From an uncultured Pseudomonadota bacterium (GTDB lineage Bacteria > Bdellovibrionota_B > Oligoflexia > Oligoflexales > CAIMVM01), in the NCBI GenBank assembly GCA_903844895.1, contig CAIMVM010000028.1:1-35993 (forward strand): a DNA stretch of 35,993 nucleotides, in the 5' to 3' direction. The notes below the pieces were generated by a model that was not told where the DNA came from, did not search any database, and saw nothing but the letters and a program-made list of their open reading frames with translations. The translations under genes were made by a program, and so were the position numbers. This document shows, one piece after another, positions 1-8,732 of this stretch (the first letter of the stretch is position 1; every line of letters starts with the position of its first letter).

Positions 1-1
1 A

Positions 2-220
2 GACGGATTTGAACTTGTTTCCGAATTGAGACGTCGTGGCTCCAAAGCTTTAATTTGCCTTCACTCAAATCGCACCATCGGTGCCGACAACAAGAATGCC
101 TCTAAGTCAGGTGCAGACACCTTTGTGCCTAAACCTGCTTCACACGCCCAGCTTTTACGGTTGGTACTCCAAGCCGCATCAGCAGTAAAGGCTGCGACTC
201 CATCTCCAGGGGTACTATAG
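2..220 (+). CDS. Response-regulator receiver (CheY-like) domain, C-terminal part; gene starts left of the window
   Basis: The reading frame is open from base 2 to the TAG at 218-220, so only the last 72 codons are present. The frame begins DGFELVSELRRRG, the typical helix that follows the phospho-acceptor strand of receiver domains. It then shows a GADTFVPKP segment, matching the conserved lysine of the beta5 strand (K-P) of CheY-like folds. The chain ends soon after the final helix, so this is either a single-domain receiver or a protein with a C-terminal receiver. The Asp phosphorylation site and any output domain lie outside the window, so the process it controls cannot be told. An internal TTG at 26 is not a credible start because the domain continues upstream of it. 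Confidence 0.8.
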   Translation, partial: DGFELVSELRRRGSKALICLHSNRTIGADNKNASKSGADTFVPKPASHAQLLRLVLQAASAVKAATPSPGVL

Positions 221-273
221 AATTGATGAAGCCCACATTCCATTTAGTGTTTCTTAATTTTCGCCATTTCCTC

Positions 274-1332
274 TTAGCACTGATCCTTACAGAAGTCGTC
301 TTTAGACTCCACTTCTAGGGTGCAGTGAAACAGACCTAAATTAGAAAGCTTATGGCGAATTTCATTTTTTAGACGTTGCGCTTGGGAAGGGTCTTCTGCC
401 ACTACATGGGCTGTTAAGATTTGGGTCATTCCATTTAAACTCCAGACATGGAGGTCATGCAAAGCAGATACACCTTCCACCGAAGAAATGACAGCCCTGA
501 TGTCTTCTACGGTGGTGTCTTCCGGCTTCGCCTGCAAAAGGATGTCCAAGGTGCGCCCAAAACCTCTTATGACATTAATGGAAACAAAAACCGCAATGCA
601 GATGGCTAATAAGGGGTCTATCCAAATCCAATTTGTAAAGTGTATGATCACTGCGCCTACAAGAACAGCGACCCAACCTGCAGCATCCTCGAACATATGC
701 CACTTAAGGTTCTTGTCTAAATAATGGGAGCTTCTCGACATTTTAAAATAAGCATATCCATTAACCAAAACACCAAGGAGGGCGAACCCCATCATGGACT
801 CGGTCGTGGGAGCCACAGGGTCGGCAAATCGTTTGAAGGCGCCGAAGACGATAAAGATGCTGCTGATCATGATGACCATGGAAACGATCATGGAGCCTAG
901 TAACGAGTATCTCGCATAGCCATAGGTGAATTTATGATCCTTAGACTTTCTGCTGTAGCGCTCCAGTAGCCAAGCAATGCCAAACGTTAAGCTATCCCCG
1001 GCATCATGCAAGGCGTCGGCTAGAATGGCATAGCTTCCCGTCAGGAATCCTCCCAGGATTTCAATCAGAGCAAATCCAAAGTTTAAAAAGAATGCCAGAC
1101 CAACTTTGGAGGAGTCTCCTCCCTGCAAAGCGCCTGCCCCACAATTAAAATGATGGTGATGATGCCCATGGGAATGGCCATGTGAATGCCCATGACTATG
1201 AGAATGCCCATGGCTGTTAGACATCTGTTGGTTTTCCCTAATATGATGTCCTTCAGAAGGTTTAAATGAGTCACGTTGCCCCTTAGGGCTGAAAGGGACT
1301 CCAGAGCTGCTCTCTATTTTTTTAAACTTCAT
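274..1332 (-). CDS. CDF-family Zn2+/cation efflux transporter with His-rich N-terminus
   Basis: A 352-residue inner-membrane antiporter of the CzcD/ZitB branch of the cation diffusion facilitators, which export Zn2+ and similar ions in exchange for protons. Residues about 38-62 are an almost pure His/Gly/Ser stretch with many His-Gly-His units, a likely metal-sensing or buffering tail. About six transmembrane segments follow. The two intramembrane metal-site motifs are visible as HDAGD in TM2 and HMFED in TM5, the HxxxD/HxxxD pattern of zinc-preferring members. The cytoplasmic C-terminal domain carries HDLHVWSL, typical of the family dimer domain. A second possible start is the ATG at 1224 (MSNSHGHS), which would remove 36 residues of low similarity to family members. 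Neither start has a strong ribosome-binding site. It is a single gene with no metal regulator beside it. Confidence 0.93.
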   Translation of the reverse strand: MKFKKIESSSGVPFSPKGQRDSFKPSEGHHIRENQQMSNSHGHSHSHGHSHGHSHGHHHHHFNCGAGALQGGDSSKVGLAFFLNFGFALIEILGGFLTGSYAILADALHDAGDSLTFGIAWLLERYSRKSKDHKFTYGYARYSLLGSMIVSMVIMISSIFIVFGAFKRFADPVAPTTESMMGFALLGVLVNGYAYFKMSRSSHYLDKNLKWHMFEDAAGWVAVLVGAVIIHFTNWIWIDPLLAICIAVFVSINVIRGFGRTLDILLQAKPEDTTVEDIRAVISSVEGVSALHDLHVWSLNGMTQILTAHVVAEDPSQAQRLKNEIRHKLSNLGLFHCTLEVESKDDFCKDQC

Positions 1333-1508
1333 AGCGATTATATTTCATCAAGAGGTCTCCCACTGAAATCCATTTGAAGCTGCCTAGACCGTTTACCATC
1401 GTGGTCGCTACTGAGGCAGGGCAGGCTACGATTTTACTGCCAGCATTGGGGCGAGCTTACCTACGATAGTGTTCTAGCGGCAACGTCGCAAATAAAAATT
1501 CTTCCCAA

Positions 1509-2408
1509 CTAATTAAGAAAACCGCCCAGAACTCCCTTTACCGCAATAGCACTGGCATTGTGGGCATGCAAACTTTCAAAGTGAGTGACCTCCACTCTAA
1601 AGTCTGTGAATTCATCTCTCGTGCGAAGGGCGCGAGCAACTTTTCTTGCAGCGTCTTCTGCAAACATCAAATGAGTGGCATTTAATCTAGCAAATTCCTG
1701 CTCATCTTCGCGCTTCACAGCTGCTTGCACGGGAGTACCCAGGGCCTCTTCAATTTGATCGAGGATTTCTACGACGTCAGGTGTTGAGTTAACTTTCATG
1801 GTGACTAGGGCATGAGACCTTTGGCCATGGGGAGTCGCCGAAATGCCTTGCTCCTGTCCCAGCCAAGAATGGACGTCTTTAAAGTTAAGAGTGGCGTCTG
1901 AAAAGGAACGCGCAAAGTTTTCTTGAATCAACTGCCTTGAAAGGGCAGCAGAACAAGGGCAGGTGCTGGAATAAGTTACTAAAACTTCCAAAAAAAGTTC
2001 CACGCCTTCTGGGCTCGCTTCGCCCTTCCACTTAAGGGGATAAGTTCTCCAGCCCTGATGGTTTGACTTTAAAGCTTTTCTCTTAAGGGGGAGATCGTAT
2101 CTAACTTCGACAAAGGCTTTTTTACTTAACCCTTGGTGGGAATTCAAAAAAAGTCCAAGGATATGCCTCAAACTATCGGCGTCACATGGTTTTGATTCTA
2201 GGGTGGATGTGAGTTCAAGAAAGAGCCTCGACATATGAATGCCTTTTGCATCTGCCTGATCGAGGCTCACAAAAGCATCTGCTTTGCCTGGAATCAACAT
2301 CATGCCCTGAGGACTGGGGACCAGAACAGGAATTTCAATATCCGTCATTCCGACTTTGGCGAGGACTCCCGAAGAGCGGGGCGCCGCTTCAGAGGCGATA
2401 TCTGGCAT
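1509..2408 (-). CDS. folE2: GTP cyclohydrolase FolE2 (type IB, MptA family)
   Basis: Converts GTP to 7,8-dihydroneopterin triphosphate, the first step of folate synthesis and, through the queF pathway, of queuosine. It belongs to the T-fold, metal-flexible IB class, not to FolE. The diagnostic active-site stretch SSTCPCSAALSRQ is present, as are THLMFAEDAARKVARAL near the C-terminus and the VEVRYDLP strand. A longer frame opens at a TTG at 2462, but I chose the ATG at 2406-2408. The protein then starts MPDIASEAA, close to other family members, and an AGGAAA lies upstream. The gene is divergent from sufE with about 130 bases between them. FolE2 can use metals other than zinc, which would suit zinc-poor growth beside a zinc exporter, but no Zur-type site was recognised. 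Confidence 0.92.
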   Translation of the reverse strand: MPDIASEAAPRSSGVLAKVGMTDIEIPVLVPSPQGMMLIPGKADAFVSLDQADAKGIHMSRLFLELTSTLESKPCDADSLRHILGLFLNSHQGLSKKAFVEVRYDLPLKRKALKSNHQGWRTYPLKWKGEASPEGVELFLEVLVTYSSTCPCSAALSRQLIQENFARSFSDATLNFKDVHSWLGQEQGISATPHGQRSHALVTMKVNSTPDVVEILDQIEEALGTPVQAAVKREDEQEFARLNATHLMFAEDAARKVARALRTRDEFTDFRVEVTHFESLHAHNASAIAVKGVLGGFLN

Positions 2409-2540
2409 GGATTTCAAATTGGTTTCCTTTCCCGCGGGTGGACTTGAAAATAGACTCCACAATACTTAAGTTGACTTATTTACGCAAGTTAGCGATAGAT
2501 GTGCCAGATAGGTTTCCTTTTGCCGTGAAGAGGTCTTGCC

Positions 2541-2978
2541 ATGATGATGATCCAGGATAGGAAAGATAAACTACTTCAGGAGCTTAAGGCTCAACCCAGC
2601 CCGGATGACCGATTTCGATATCTCATCAAAAAGGCTGGGGAGCTGGAAATTCTGACGGAAGCTGAAAAAAACGACAAGTTTTTAGTCAAAGGCTGCATCT
2701 CTCGAGCTTGGTTGATTCCTCGTTTTGATGGGGAGCGGGTTTATTTTAAAGCAGATTCGGAAGCTTCTATCGTCAAAGGAGTCATAGCCGCCCTAGTGCA
2801 GGTTTATTCGGGTGGCACACCTGAAGAAATCATGGCCCTATCGCCGGAGTTTCTGGCGGAGGGAGGGGTTTCTGATGCTCTTTCCATGAATCGACGAAGC
2901 GGCTTGGCAAATATGCTCAAGCAAGTCCGCCTTTATGCTTTTGCCTATCAATCCTTGGCACAAAAAGACTCTAAGTAG
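2541..2978 (+). CDS. sufE: SufE-like cysteine desulfurase sulfur acceptor
   Basis: A 145-residue member of the SufE/CsdE family, which takes persulfide sulfur from a SufS/CsdA cysteine desulfurase and passes it to Fe-S cluster assembly. The sulfur-carrying cysteine is Cys52 in the motif VKGCISRAWL, matching the family V-x-G-C-x-S-x-x-W signature. The remaining fold pattern (an FKADSEASIVKG strand and helix, then GLANMLKQVRLYA) also fits, and the length is normal. Three consecutive ATG codons occur at 2541-2549. The GAGG about seven bases upstream of the first favours 2541. No suf or isc genes lie next to it, so it stands alone. Confidence 0.92.
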   Translation: MMMIQDRKDKLLQELKAQPSPDDRFRYLIKKAGELEILTEAEKNDKFLVKGCISRAWLIPRFDGERVYFKADSEASIVKGVIAALVQVYSGGTPEEIMALSPEFLAEGGVSDALSMNRRSGLANMLKQVRLYAFAYQSLAQKDSK

Positions 2979-3224
2979 GCTTAGCGGGGCATTTCGTGCG
3001 CCTAATTCTGAGTCCGCTATGCGCACAATCGCCTTTAGTCCAGCCCACGAGCTCCTGGCTTCAGGAGGATTATTTTTGTCGGCAAACCTTCGAAAATGAT
3101 TGCGCCTGACAAATCGAGCGAGAACTTGCGTAAGGCAACGGAAATCCTGTACTGAGGCGCCCTGAACCCAGTTTTTGGTCCGTATTTTTCCTAGAGCGCC
3201 AAAAAACATAGGGGCTTGCAACAT

Positions 3225-4997
3225 TCAGACTAAGCCCTGGAAAACTCGATTTAAATCTCCTGAGATAAAATCATTTTCTACGATATTCACGAGAACGTAG
3301 GTAGCATGAACCCTCTCAAAAAGTTTTCTGGAAGGTGAGCCTTTTTCATAAATGTAAGCCCAATCATTGAGCCACAAATCAAAGGCTTCATCGCGCCATA
3401 TTTTAAAACTTGCAGTATCGACGACTGTAGGTTGGACGATTTCTTTTCCTGGAAAAACGCCCCAAGTAACTGCATTTGCAGCTCCTTCTGCCATATTAGA
3501 ATCGTAGTCGCCACTAAAGTCAACCGCTTGCCAAGTCATCGAAGGAAAGGCTTTAAGATTAGCCTTTAAAGCCTTCCACTTTGCAGGTGTGGTGAAGAAT
3601 TCTAAATAAGCCTTTTGAAAGACGAAGCCGCCCGGGCCGCCCCAGCCTACTGCGGGATGAGTGCTAGGGGAGCCATTCACCTGCGGCTGGCTGTTTATGG
3701 TTAAAAACCCCGCGCGATTTAAAGCCACCAGAGTTTCCGTAATGGGGCTGGATTCTGCTTGGAGACCCACGTCGGACCAGGGAAGCCGGTCTACGGTTCC
3801 TAGGCAATATTTCGCAAAAACCTCATAGAGTTCGGTTTCATTGATGGGCTCACCCCAAATCTCTTTACGCTCTTCTCGAGCCTTGGTGCTTGAGCGACCA
3901 CTCCGCAGGAGATGGTAGTCCGATAGCTCCCCAAAGGTGGGGCTTCTGGAGTCGCCCCAGCGACCATTGGGAAAGTCATCCCAGGTTGAGGTTCGTGCCA
4001 GATAACTGGCAGTGCGGTTTGACCAGTAGATGGGTCTAATTTCTTCTGTTTGCTGGCGACCGTCGGTTGTGGCTTGGCGCCAAGGAAATGCTTTTCGCTC
4101 TCGGGAGTCTTCGGTGAGTTTAAGGCGAACAAGCACTTCCGTAACGGAATTCTCTAAGTTTAAGGTATAAAAATGAATGCCTGGCACGCCTGCAGAAAGA
4201 AGCTCTTCACAGATTTCGACGCAGTGGTCAATACCGACTTTCATGACTTTCGAATCATCACTTTTGATGGGTTCTAGGCGAGATTTCAGCGAGTCTGGCA
4301 CGGCGACGCCGCAAAAATCCGTAAACTTAATAAATCTCGAATAATTATGAATAGGCATGATACCCGGTATGATGGGAACGGAAATGCCAATCTCTTTTGC
4401 GTAATCTCGAAACCGCAAAAAAGCCTTGGCATCGTAAAAAAGTTGCGTGATGACAAAGTCTGCCCCATGATCGACTTTTTCCTTTAAAAAATGGGCATCC
4501 CGTCGCCAATCTCCGCCAGATTCTTGGTGGGCTTCCGGGTAGCCGGCCACACCAATAGAGAATTCCTGTTGGAAGTTTTTTCTGATAAAGGCCACGAGGT
4601 CTTTAGCATGCTGAAACTCGCCGTCAGCCTTTGGGGAGCTTTCTGAAGTTTGAGGAGCATCGCCTCTGAGGGCTAAAATATTCTTGATGCCGTGGGATTT
4701 AGCGGCAGTTAATGCTTCCAAGATGGATTTCTGAGTCATATTGACACAAGTCAAATGCATCATCACGTCGAGCCCAAAAAACTTCTGAATCTTTCCGGAC
4801 ATTTCTAGGGTGAGGTCCGCCGTCGAACCGCCTGCCCCCCAGGTAATATCCACAAAGGCCGGCTCTAAGTTGGCCATTCGCTCCATGCGTGAATATAGGT
4901 TTTCTAGGCCAAAGTCCGTCTTCGGGGGAAAATATTCAAAAGAATAAAAAGGTCGACTTTGCTTAGCAAAGTTAGAAATCTTATCAGTAATTTTCAT
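3225..4997 (-). CDS. metF: Two-domain, eukaryote-type 5,10-methylenetetrahydrofolate reductase
   Basis: Reduces 5,10-methylene-THF to 5-methyl-THF for methionine synthesis, using FAD. At 590 residues it is about twice the length of ordinary bacterial MetF. Residues 1 to about 300 are the TIM-barrel catalytic domain: catalytic Glu21 in SFEYFPP, then DITWGAGGSTADLTLEM, NILALRGDAP, GADFVITQLFYD and PGIMPI. Residues about 325-590 match the C-terminal regulatory domain of eukaryotic MTHFR, including the linker RPIYWSNR...DDFPNGRWGDS...FGELSDY, then LTINSQP, VGWGGPGGFVFQKAYLEFF, AVTWGVFPGKEIVQPTVVD and LVNIVENDF. In fungi and animals this domain binds S-adenosylmethionine and inhibits the enzyme. 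The disordered phospho-serine N-terminus of the animal enzyme is absent, and wording resembles plant and yeast forms most. The start ATG has only a weak ribosome-binding site. Assignment is very secure; the evolutionary origin is inference. Confidence 0.96.
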   Translation of the reverse strand: MKITDKISNFAKQSRPFYSFEYFPPKTDFGLENLYSRMERMANLEPAFVDITWGAGGSTADLTLEMSGKIQKFFGLDVMMHLTCVNMTQKSILEALTAAKSHGIKNILALRGDAPQTSESSPKADGEFQHAKDLVAFIRKNFQQEFSIGVAGYPEAHQESGGDWRRDAHFLKEKVDHGADFVITQLFYDAKAFLRFRDYAKEIGISVPIIPGIMPIHNYSRFIKFTDFCGVAVPDSLKSRLEPIKSDDSKVMKVGIDHCVEICEELLSAGVPGIHFYTLNLENSVTEVLVRLKLTEDSRERKAFPWRQATTDGRQQTEEIRPIYWSNRTASYLARTSTWDDFPNGRWGDSRSPTFGELSDYHLLRSGRSSTKAREERKEIWGEPINETELYEVFAKYCLGTVDRLPWSDVGLQAESSPITETLVALNRAGFLTINSQPQVNGSPSTHPAVGWGGPGGFVFQKAYLEFFTTPAKWKALKANLKAFPSMTWQAVDFSGDYDSNMAEGAANAVTWGVFPGKEIVQPTVVDTASFKIWRDEAFDLWLNDWAYIYEKGSPSRKLFERVHATYVLVNIVENDFISGDLNRVFQGLV

Positions 4998-5173
4998 GGG
5001 GTTACGTGTGACCTCTGGCGGGTTAAATCTAAGAAAGCCTATTTTGGGAGCTTAGCATACACATGGCACAGGCCAAGCAGAAAATGCGACCTTCTTCCTT
5101 GTGGATTCCCGGTGTTTTCTGATACATAGGAACTGAAAATGTCATGCACACCCGAGCCACGGAGCAGCCACTC

Positions 5174-5725
5174 ATGATCCTAACTGATCAAATGATATTG
5201 AATGCCATAGAAGCAAAGACGATCGTCATTGAACCCTTTAAACGCTCCTGCCTAGGTAGCAATAGCTATGACGTTCATTTAGGGAAGTGGCTAGGAACCT
5301 ACCATAGCGAGGTTCTCGATGCAAAACTTCACAACCAAATCGGGCTTATAGAAATTCCGGAAGAGGGCATCGTCTTGCAACCCCATGAGTTCTACTTAGG
5401 AGTCACTGAGGAGTACACGGAATCCCATGCTCACGTGCCGTTTCTGGAAGGCAAGTCGTCCATAGGGCGCCTTGGCATCGACATTCATGCTACGGCGGGC
5501 AAAGGTGATATTGGCTTTTGTAATACGTGGACCCTTGAAATTTCCGTCAAGAAGCCTGTTCGCGTGTATCGCGGCATGCCCATTGGTCAGCTGATCTATT
5601 TTGAAGTTTCTGGTTCCGTGGTGACTCCTTACCACACGAAGCGAAATGCCAAATATGCTCGTCGCGGGGAACACCCCGTGGAATCCATGATGTTTAAAAA
5701 CTTTGAAGATTTGTCTCTAAACTAA
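5174..5725 (+). CDS. dcd: dCTP deaminase (possibly bifunctional dCTP deaminase/dUTPase)
   Basis: Cytosolic nucleotide enzyme that deaminates dCTP to dUTP, feeding dTMP synthesis. The signature EGKSSIGRLGIDIHATAG and the catalytic-Glu strand NTWTLEI are clear, followed by MPIGQLIYFEV and a basic C-terminal tail. The TAG-x-x-D-x-GF context resembles archaeal bifunctional enzymes that go on to dUMP, whereas the E. coli monofunctional form has TAHRIDPGW. I cannot settle which activity it has. I chose the ATG at 5174 (MILTDQMILNAI), because family members start M-I-L-[ST]-D and an ACGGAG sits ten bases upstream. A longer form from the ATG at 5144 is possible. It is followed by a convergent gene. 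Confidence 0.92.
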   Translation: MILTDQMILNAIEAKTIVIEPFKRSCLGSNSYDVHLGKWLGTYHSEVLDAKLHNQIGLIEIPEEGIVLQPHEFYLGVTEEYTESHAHVPFLEGKSSIGRLGIDIHATAGKGDIGFCNTWTLEISVKKPVRVYRGMPIGQLIYFEVSGSVVTPYHTKRNAKYARRGEHPVESMMFKNFEDLSLN

Positions 5726-5731
5726 GTCGAC

Positions 5732-5763
5732 GAAAAACGAGCGGTAGCTCTGCTGCCGCTCGT
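5732..5763 (-). terminator. Rho-independent terminator of uup
   Basis: ACGAGCGGTAGC (5737-5748) pairs with GCTGCCGCTCGT (5752-5763) through one G-U pair, leaving a three-base loop. On the minus strand the hairpin is followed by a run of five U (bases 5733-5737). It lies between convergent dcd and uup. The U run is only on the uup side, so it should end uup transcripts. Confidence 0.8.
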
Positions 5764-5798
5764 GATCTATAACAAACCAACGGAAAAGCCGACAAAGA

Positions 5799-7601
5799 CT
5801 ACGCATCTAAGTTGGCTTTTTTCTCCTCTAAATCAGCCCATCGCATATAGGTTCGCTCCAGAACATTTCTTTCCGTGGTGAGTTCTGCATAGAGCGATGC
5901 CGTTTCCGAGGCATTTCCATTTCCTGAAGACTGTTCTAAGCGGCGCTCTAAAATGAGAATTCTCTCTTCCGTTTTGGCGATGAGGCCTTCTGCTTCTTCC
6001 AACTCAAATTGTTCTTTAAAAGACAGCTTTTTTTGCTTTCTCTCGCCTTTGCCCGATGTCGGAGCTACCTCGCGAGTTCCTCCGCGGCCTTTGAAGACTT
6101 CTTTTTCCCACTGCTCATAGGATGCTACAGCAGTAAATCCACCTTGGCCATCAATGCCCAAAAAGTGGGTGCAGACTTTTGTGAGGAGGTGACGATCGTG
6201 GGACACCATAATGATCGCTCCCGGAAACTCCAACAGACTGGCTTCCAAGACTTCGAGGGTATCGATATCCAGGTCATTGGTGGGCTCATCTAAAATCAAG
6301 ACGTCAGCGGACTTGAGCATAAGGCGTGCTACCAGAAGGCGAGCACGTTCCCCCCCGGACAGTTGCGCTACGGGGGTGTCTAGTTGATCATTATCAAATT
6401 GAAAGCGTCTCGCCCACGAGACAATGTGAAGACTTCGCCCCTGAAAGATGACCGCATCGCCTCCATCACCTAAGGCTCGTTTTAGCGTCCATGTTGGGTC
6501 TAGAGCTTCTCGATGCTGGTCAAAGTAAACTACGGAGAGATCTTGGGCGTATTTGATCTCGCCTCCACTGGGCGCGAGTTCCCTTGATATGGTTTTTAAA
6601 AGACTTGATTTTCCACTGCCGTTTTTTCCAATGATTCCTGTACGACTACGCGCCGAAATCGTATAAGACATGCTGTTGATAAGGGTCCTGTCCCCTCTGG
6701 ACACCTTAAGGTCGATAAGCTCCACAAGTTTCTTGGTTTTGCGCCCGGAGGCACTAAATTCGATGTCGCTTTGCTGAGTTCGGTTAAGTCGACTCTTGAG
6801 CTCAGATAAGTCCGCTTGCAGCCGCATAGCCTCATCGATGCGAGCTTGTTGCTTGGTAGTGCGAGCTTTGGGGCCTTTTAAAAGCCACTCGTTTTCACGT
6901 CGGACTTTGTTGGCTAAGGATTGGCTTTCTGATTTTTGGGCCTCAATCCAGAGGCCGCGCTTTTCAATGTGAGTGGAATAGCCACCATTGGTCTGAAAGA
7001 AGTAGCCAGGAAAAACACCAGACAGCTCCACTATAGTTTTTGCAGTGCGGTCCAAAAAATATCGGTCGTGACTGATAAGAACCCAGGCGAAGCTAGATTC
7101 TTTTAGGATGCCTTCAAGCCAAATAATGCCTTCCAGGTCAAGATGGTTGGTAGGCTCATCTAGGAAAACAAGGTCTGGTCTTTCCAAAAACATGCGTGAT
7201 AAATGGAGTCTTTTCTTTTGGCCACCTGAGAGGGAAGATGCCAATACCTCAGGATCCAAAATATGAGACTTTCCAAGGGCAGAAGCAATGAGTCCGGTCG
7301 CCTCATCAGGAGCGAGCCCCGAGGCTACCGCATGTTTAAACAAAAACTCTCGGGCAGTAATATTTTCGGGGACCGTACTATCTTGATCGATCCACAACGT
7401 TTTAAGTCCGCGTTTACGGCTTAAAGTCCCGTCATCCACCTCTTCAAGTCCCACTAAAATCTTCAAAAGAGTAGATTTACCTGCGCCGTTAGGACCAATC
7501 AGGCCGATGCCGGCACCCTCGTCGATAGAAAAGCTGAAATCGCTAAACAGTGGTTCAGATCCGAATCTTTTGCTAATGTCTTTCACGCTAACTAGGGCCA
7601 A
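5799..7601 (-). CDS. uup: ABC-F ATPase, Uup subfamily
   Basis: A 600-residue soluble protein with two ABC ATPase domains and no membrane segments, as in ABC-F proteins that act on the ribosome or DNA. First domain: Walker A GPNGAGKST (about residues 36-44), signature LSGGQKKRLHLSR, Walker B LVFLDEPTNHLD. Second domain: GKNGSGKSS, LSGGERARLLVAR, LILDEPTNDLD. A charged linker lies between them. The last 80 or so residues form a coiled coil rich in Glu, Arg and Lys, the DNA-binding tail typical of Uup and lacking in EttA. The start is a TTG at 7599-7601 preceded by a strong AAGGAG six bases upstream, which decides it. In E. coli, Uup affects transposon precise excision and ribosome function. The role here is inferred from family. 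Confidence 0.94.
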   Translation of the reverse strand: MALVSVKDISKRFGSEPLFSDFSFSIDEGAGIGLIGPNGAGKSTLLKILVGLEEVDDGTLSRKRGLKTLWIDQDSTVPENITAREFLFKHAVASGLAPDEATGLIASALGKSHILDPEVLASSLSGGQKKRLHLSRMFLERPDLVFLDEPTNHLDLEGIIWLEGILKESSFAWVLISHDRYFLDRTAKTIVELSGVFPGYFFQTNGGYSTHIEKRGLWIEAQKSESQSLANKVRRENEWLLKGPKARTTKQQARIDEAMRLQADLSELKSRLNRTQQSDIEFSASGRKTKKLVELIDLKVSRGDRTLINSMSYTISARSRTGIIGKNGSGKSSLLKTISRELAPSGGEIKYAQDLSVVYFDQHREALDPTWTLKRALGDGGDAVIFQGRSLHIVSWARRFQFDNDQLDTPVAQLSGGERARLLVARLMLKSADVLILDEPTNDLDIDTLEVLEASLLEFPGAIIMVSHDRHLLTKVCTHFLGIDGQGGFTAVASYEQWEKEVFKGRGGTREVAPTSGKGERKQKKLSFKEQFELEEAEGLIAKTEERILILERRLEQSSGNGNASETASLYAELTTERNVLERTYMRWADLEEKKANLDA

Positions 7602-7681
7602 GTTCTACTCCTTGAAGTCGTTGAGATGCAGCTTGCGGCGACAAATCGAGACTTAGGTCAAATGTAAAGGGAAGGTCTATC

Positions 7682-8284
7682 ATGAAATCACGGTTGATTG
7701 CATTGTTTTTGCTTGCTGAGGTTGCGCTGGGCCATTCCCAGCAAGGAAAGCCGGTTTCTGACGCCATGTCAGTAGTACCATCTGGTGGAATTCAGCTAGC
7801 GACTTTTCAGCTTACAGACCCTTCCGGTGCCAAAATTTTATTTCCTGATGTCTCTCGAGGCAAGACAGCTTTAGTCTATTTTGGATTTACCACTTGCACA
7901 GAGGCTTGCCCGCTTGCCGCAGCTTATATAAAAGGGGAGCTAAATGGGCTTGCAAAATCCACCATATCTCCCCAATTCTATTTCATATCCGTGGACCCTG
8001 AGGCAGACACTCCCAAAAAGGTAAGCACCTGGCTTAAGGTCTTTGATCCAACCTGGGTAGGACTTCTAGGGAATAAAGAAGCTCTGTCTCGAGCTGCTAA
8101 ACCTTTTGGAGCAAGCTTCGAAAAAGCTCTCCCAGAAGCAAAGGCGACGGAAAAGGTACTTCATTCTTCGATCGTTTACCTGGTGAATGCTGAAGGCAAG
8201 TGGACCCAGTATTTGCGATTGCCGGCCAAAAAAGGTGTTTTAAGTCGAGCAATTGATGACCTAAACGCAAAAAAAGCCAACTAA
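7682..8284 (+). CDS. Sco1/SenC-family copper chaperone (thioredoxin fold), exported
   Basis: A 200-residue protein with an N-terminal signal peptide (MKSRLIALFLLAEVALGHS), so it acts in the periplasm or at the outer face of the inner membrane. Sco proteins deliver copper to, or reduce, the CuA site of cytochrome c oxidase. The copper ligands are present: CTEAC (CxxxC) after the FGFTTC turn, and the distal histidine in KVLHSSIVYLV. The FISVDPEADTPKKV strand and helix is also typical. A good AAGG ribosome-binding site is seven bases from the ATG. No cox genes are adjacent. It is followed closely by yhbY on the same strand and may share a transcript with it. Confidence 0.9.
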   Translation: MKSRLIALFLLAEVALGHSQQGKPVSDAMSVVPSGGIQLATFQLTDPSGAKILFPDVSRGKTALVYFGFTTCTEACPLAAAYIKGELNGLAKSTISPQFYFISVDPEADTPKKVSTWLKVFDPTWVGLLGNKEALSRAAKPFGASFEKALPEAKATEKVLHSSIVYLVNAEGKWTQYLRLPAKKGVLSRAIDDLNAKKAN

Positions 8285-8366
8285 ATCGCTAATTTCATTG
8301 CCTTTTAAAAGGGGCTTGAACTATCTGGCGGGTTTTGATACCAAGGGGGCCTTGTCGGAGGTTCTC

Positions 8367-8678
8367 ATGAAAGTTCTAAACGTTAAGCAAAGAAAACACC
8401 TTAAAGGGCTTGCCCACCACCTAGATCCATTTCTACAAGTGGGAAAGAGCGGTTTATCAGAACCTGTAGTGAAGGAACTCAGCAGGGCTTTATCCGATCA
8501 TGAACTGGTAAAAACACAAATATTTGAAGATGATCGTGAGACTTTCTTAGAGCTAAGTAAAGAACTTGCCGAGAAGACCACTTCCCAATTGGTATTTACG
8601 ATCGGGCGAAAAGCCACTTTCTTTAAGCAGTCTCCCATTCAAGATAAAAGAAAAATTTCACGAGCGCTTCCCAAGTAA
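8367..8678 (+). CDS. yhbY: YhbY-type CRM-domain RNA-binding protein
   Basis: A 103-residue single CRM domain (the YhbY/CRS1 fold), which binds RNA and associates with the pre-50S ribosomal subunit. The family motifs LNVKQRKHLKGLAHHLDPFLQVGKSGLSE at the N-terminus and LVFTIGRKATFFK near the end (the GxxxxxY/F tail) are clear. The frame opens earlier, at 8298, but the CGGAGG at 8356-8361, five bases before the ATG at 8367, decides the start. The extra upstream residues would not match the family. The gene sits 80 bases after the Sco gene and ends just before a rho-independent terminator. Confidence 0.93.
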   Translation: MKVLNVKQRKHLKGLAHHLDPFLQVGKSGLSEPVVKELSRALSDHELVKTQIFEDDRETFLELSKELAEKTTSQLVFTIGRKATFFKQSPIQDKRKISRALPK

Positions 8679-8707
8679 CCAGCCATGGTGAATGAATCGT
8701 CTGAATC

Positions 8708-8732
8708 AAGCGAAAGAAACTTCGCTTTTTTT
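8708..8732 (+). terminator. Rho-independent terminator after yhbY
   Basis: AAGCGAA (8708-8714), a six-base loop and TTCGCTT (8721-8727) form a seven-base-pair stem. It runs directly into a seven-base T run (8726-8732). It is 30 bases past the yhbY stop and probably ends the Sco-yhbY transcript. Confidence 0.8.

Noticed and set aside
2838-3224. 128-residue minus-strand frame
   Set aside because: It overlaps the end of sufE on the other strand, has no ribosome-binding site and matches no family. It is only an open frame in the gap before metF.
4998-5140. SAM or SAH riboswitch upstream of metF
   Set aside because: No conserved riboswitch core could be recognised in the 140-base leader.
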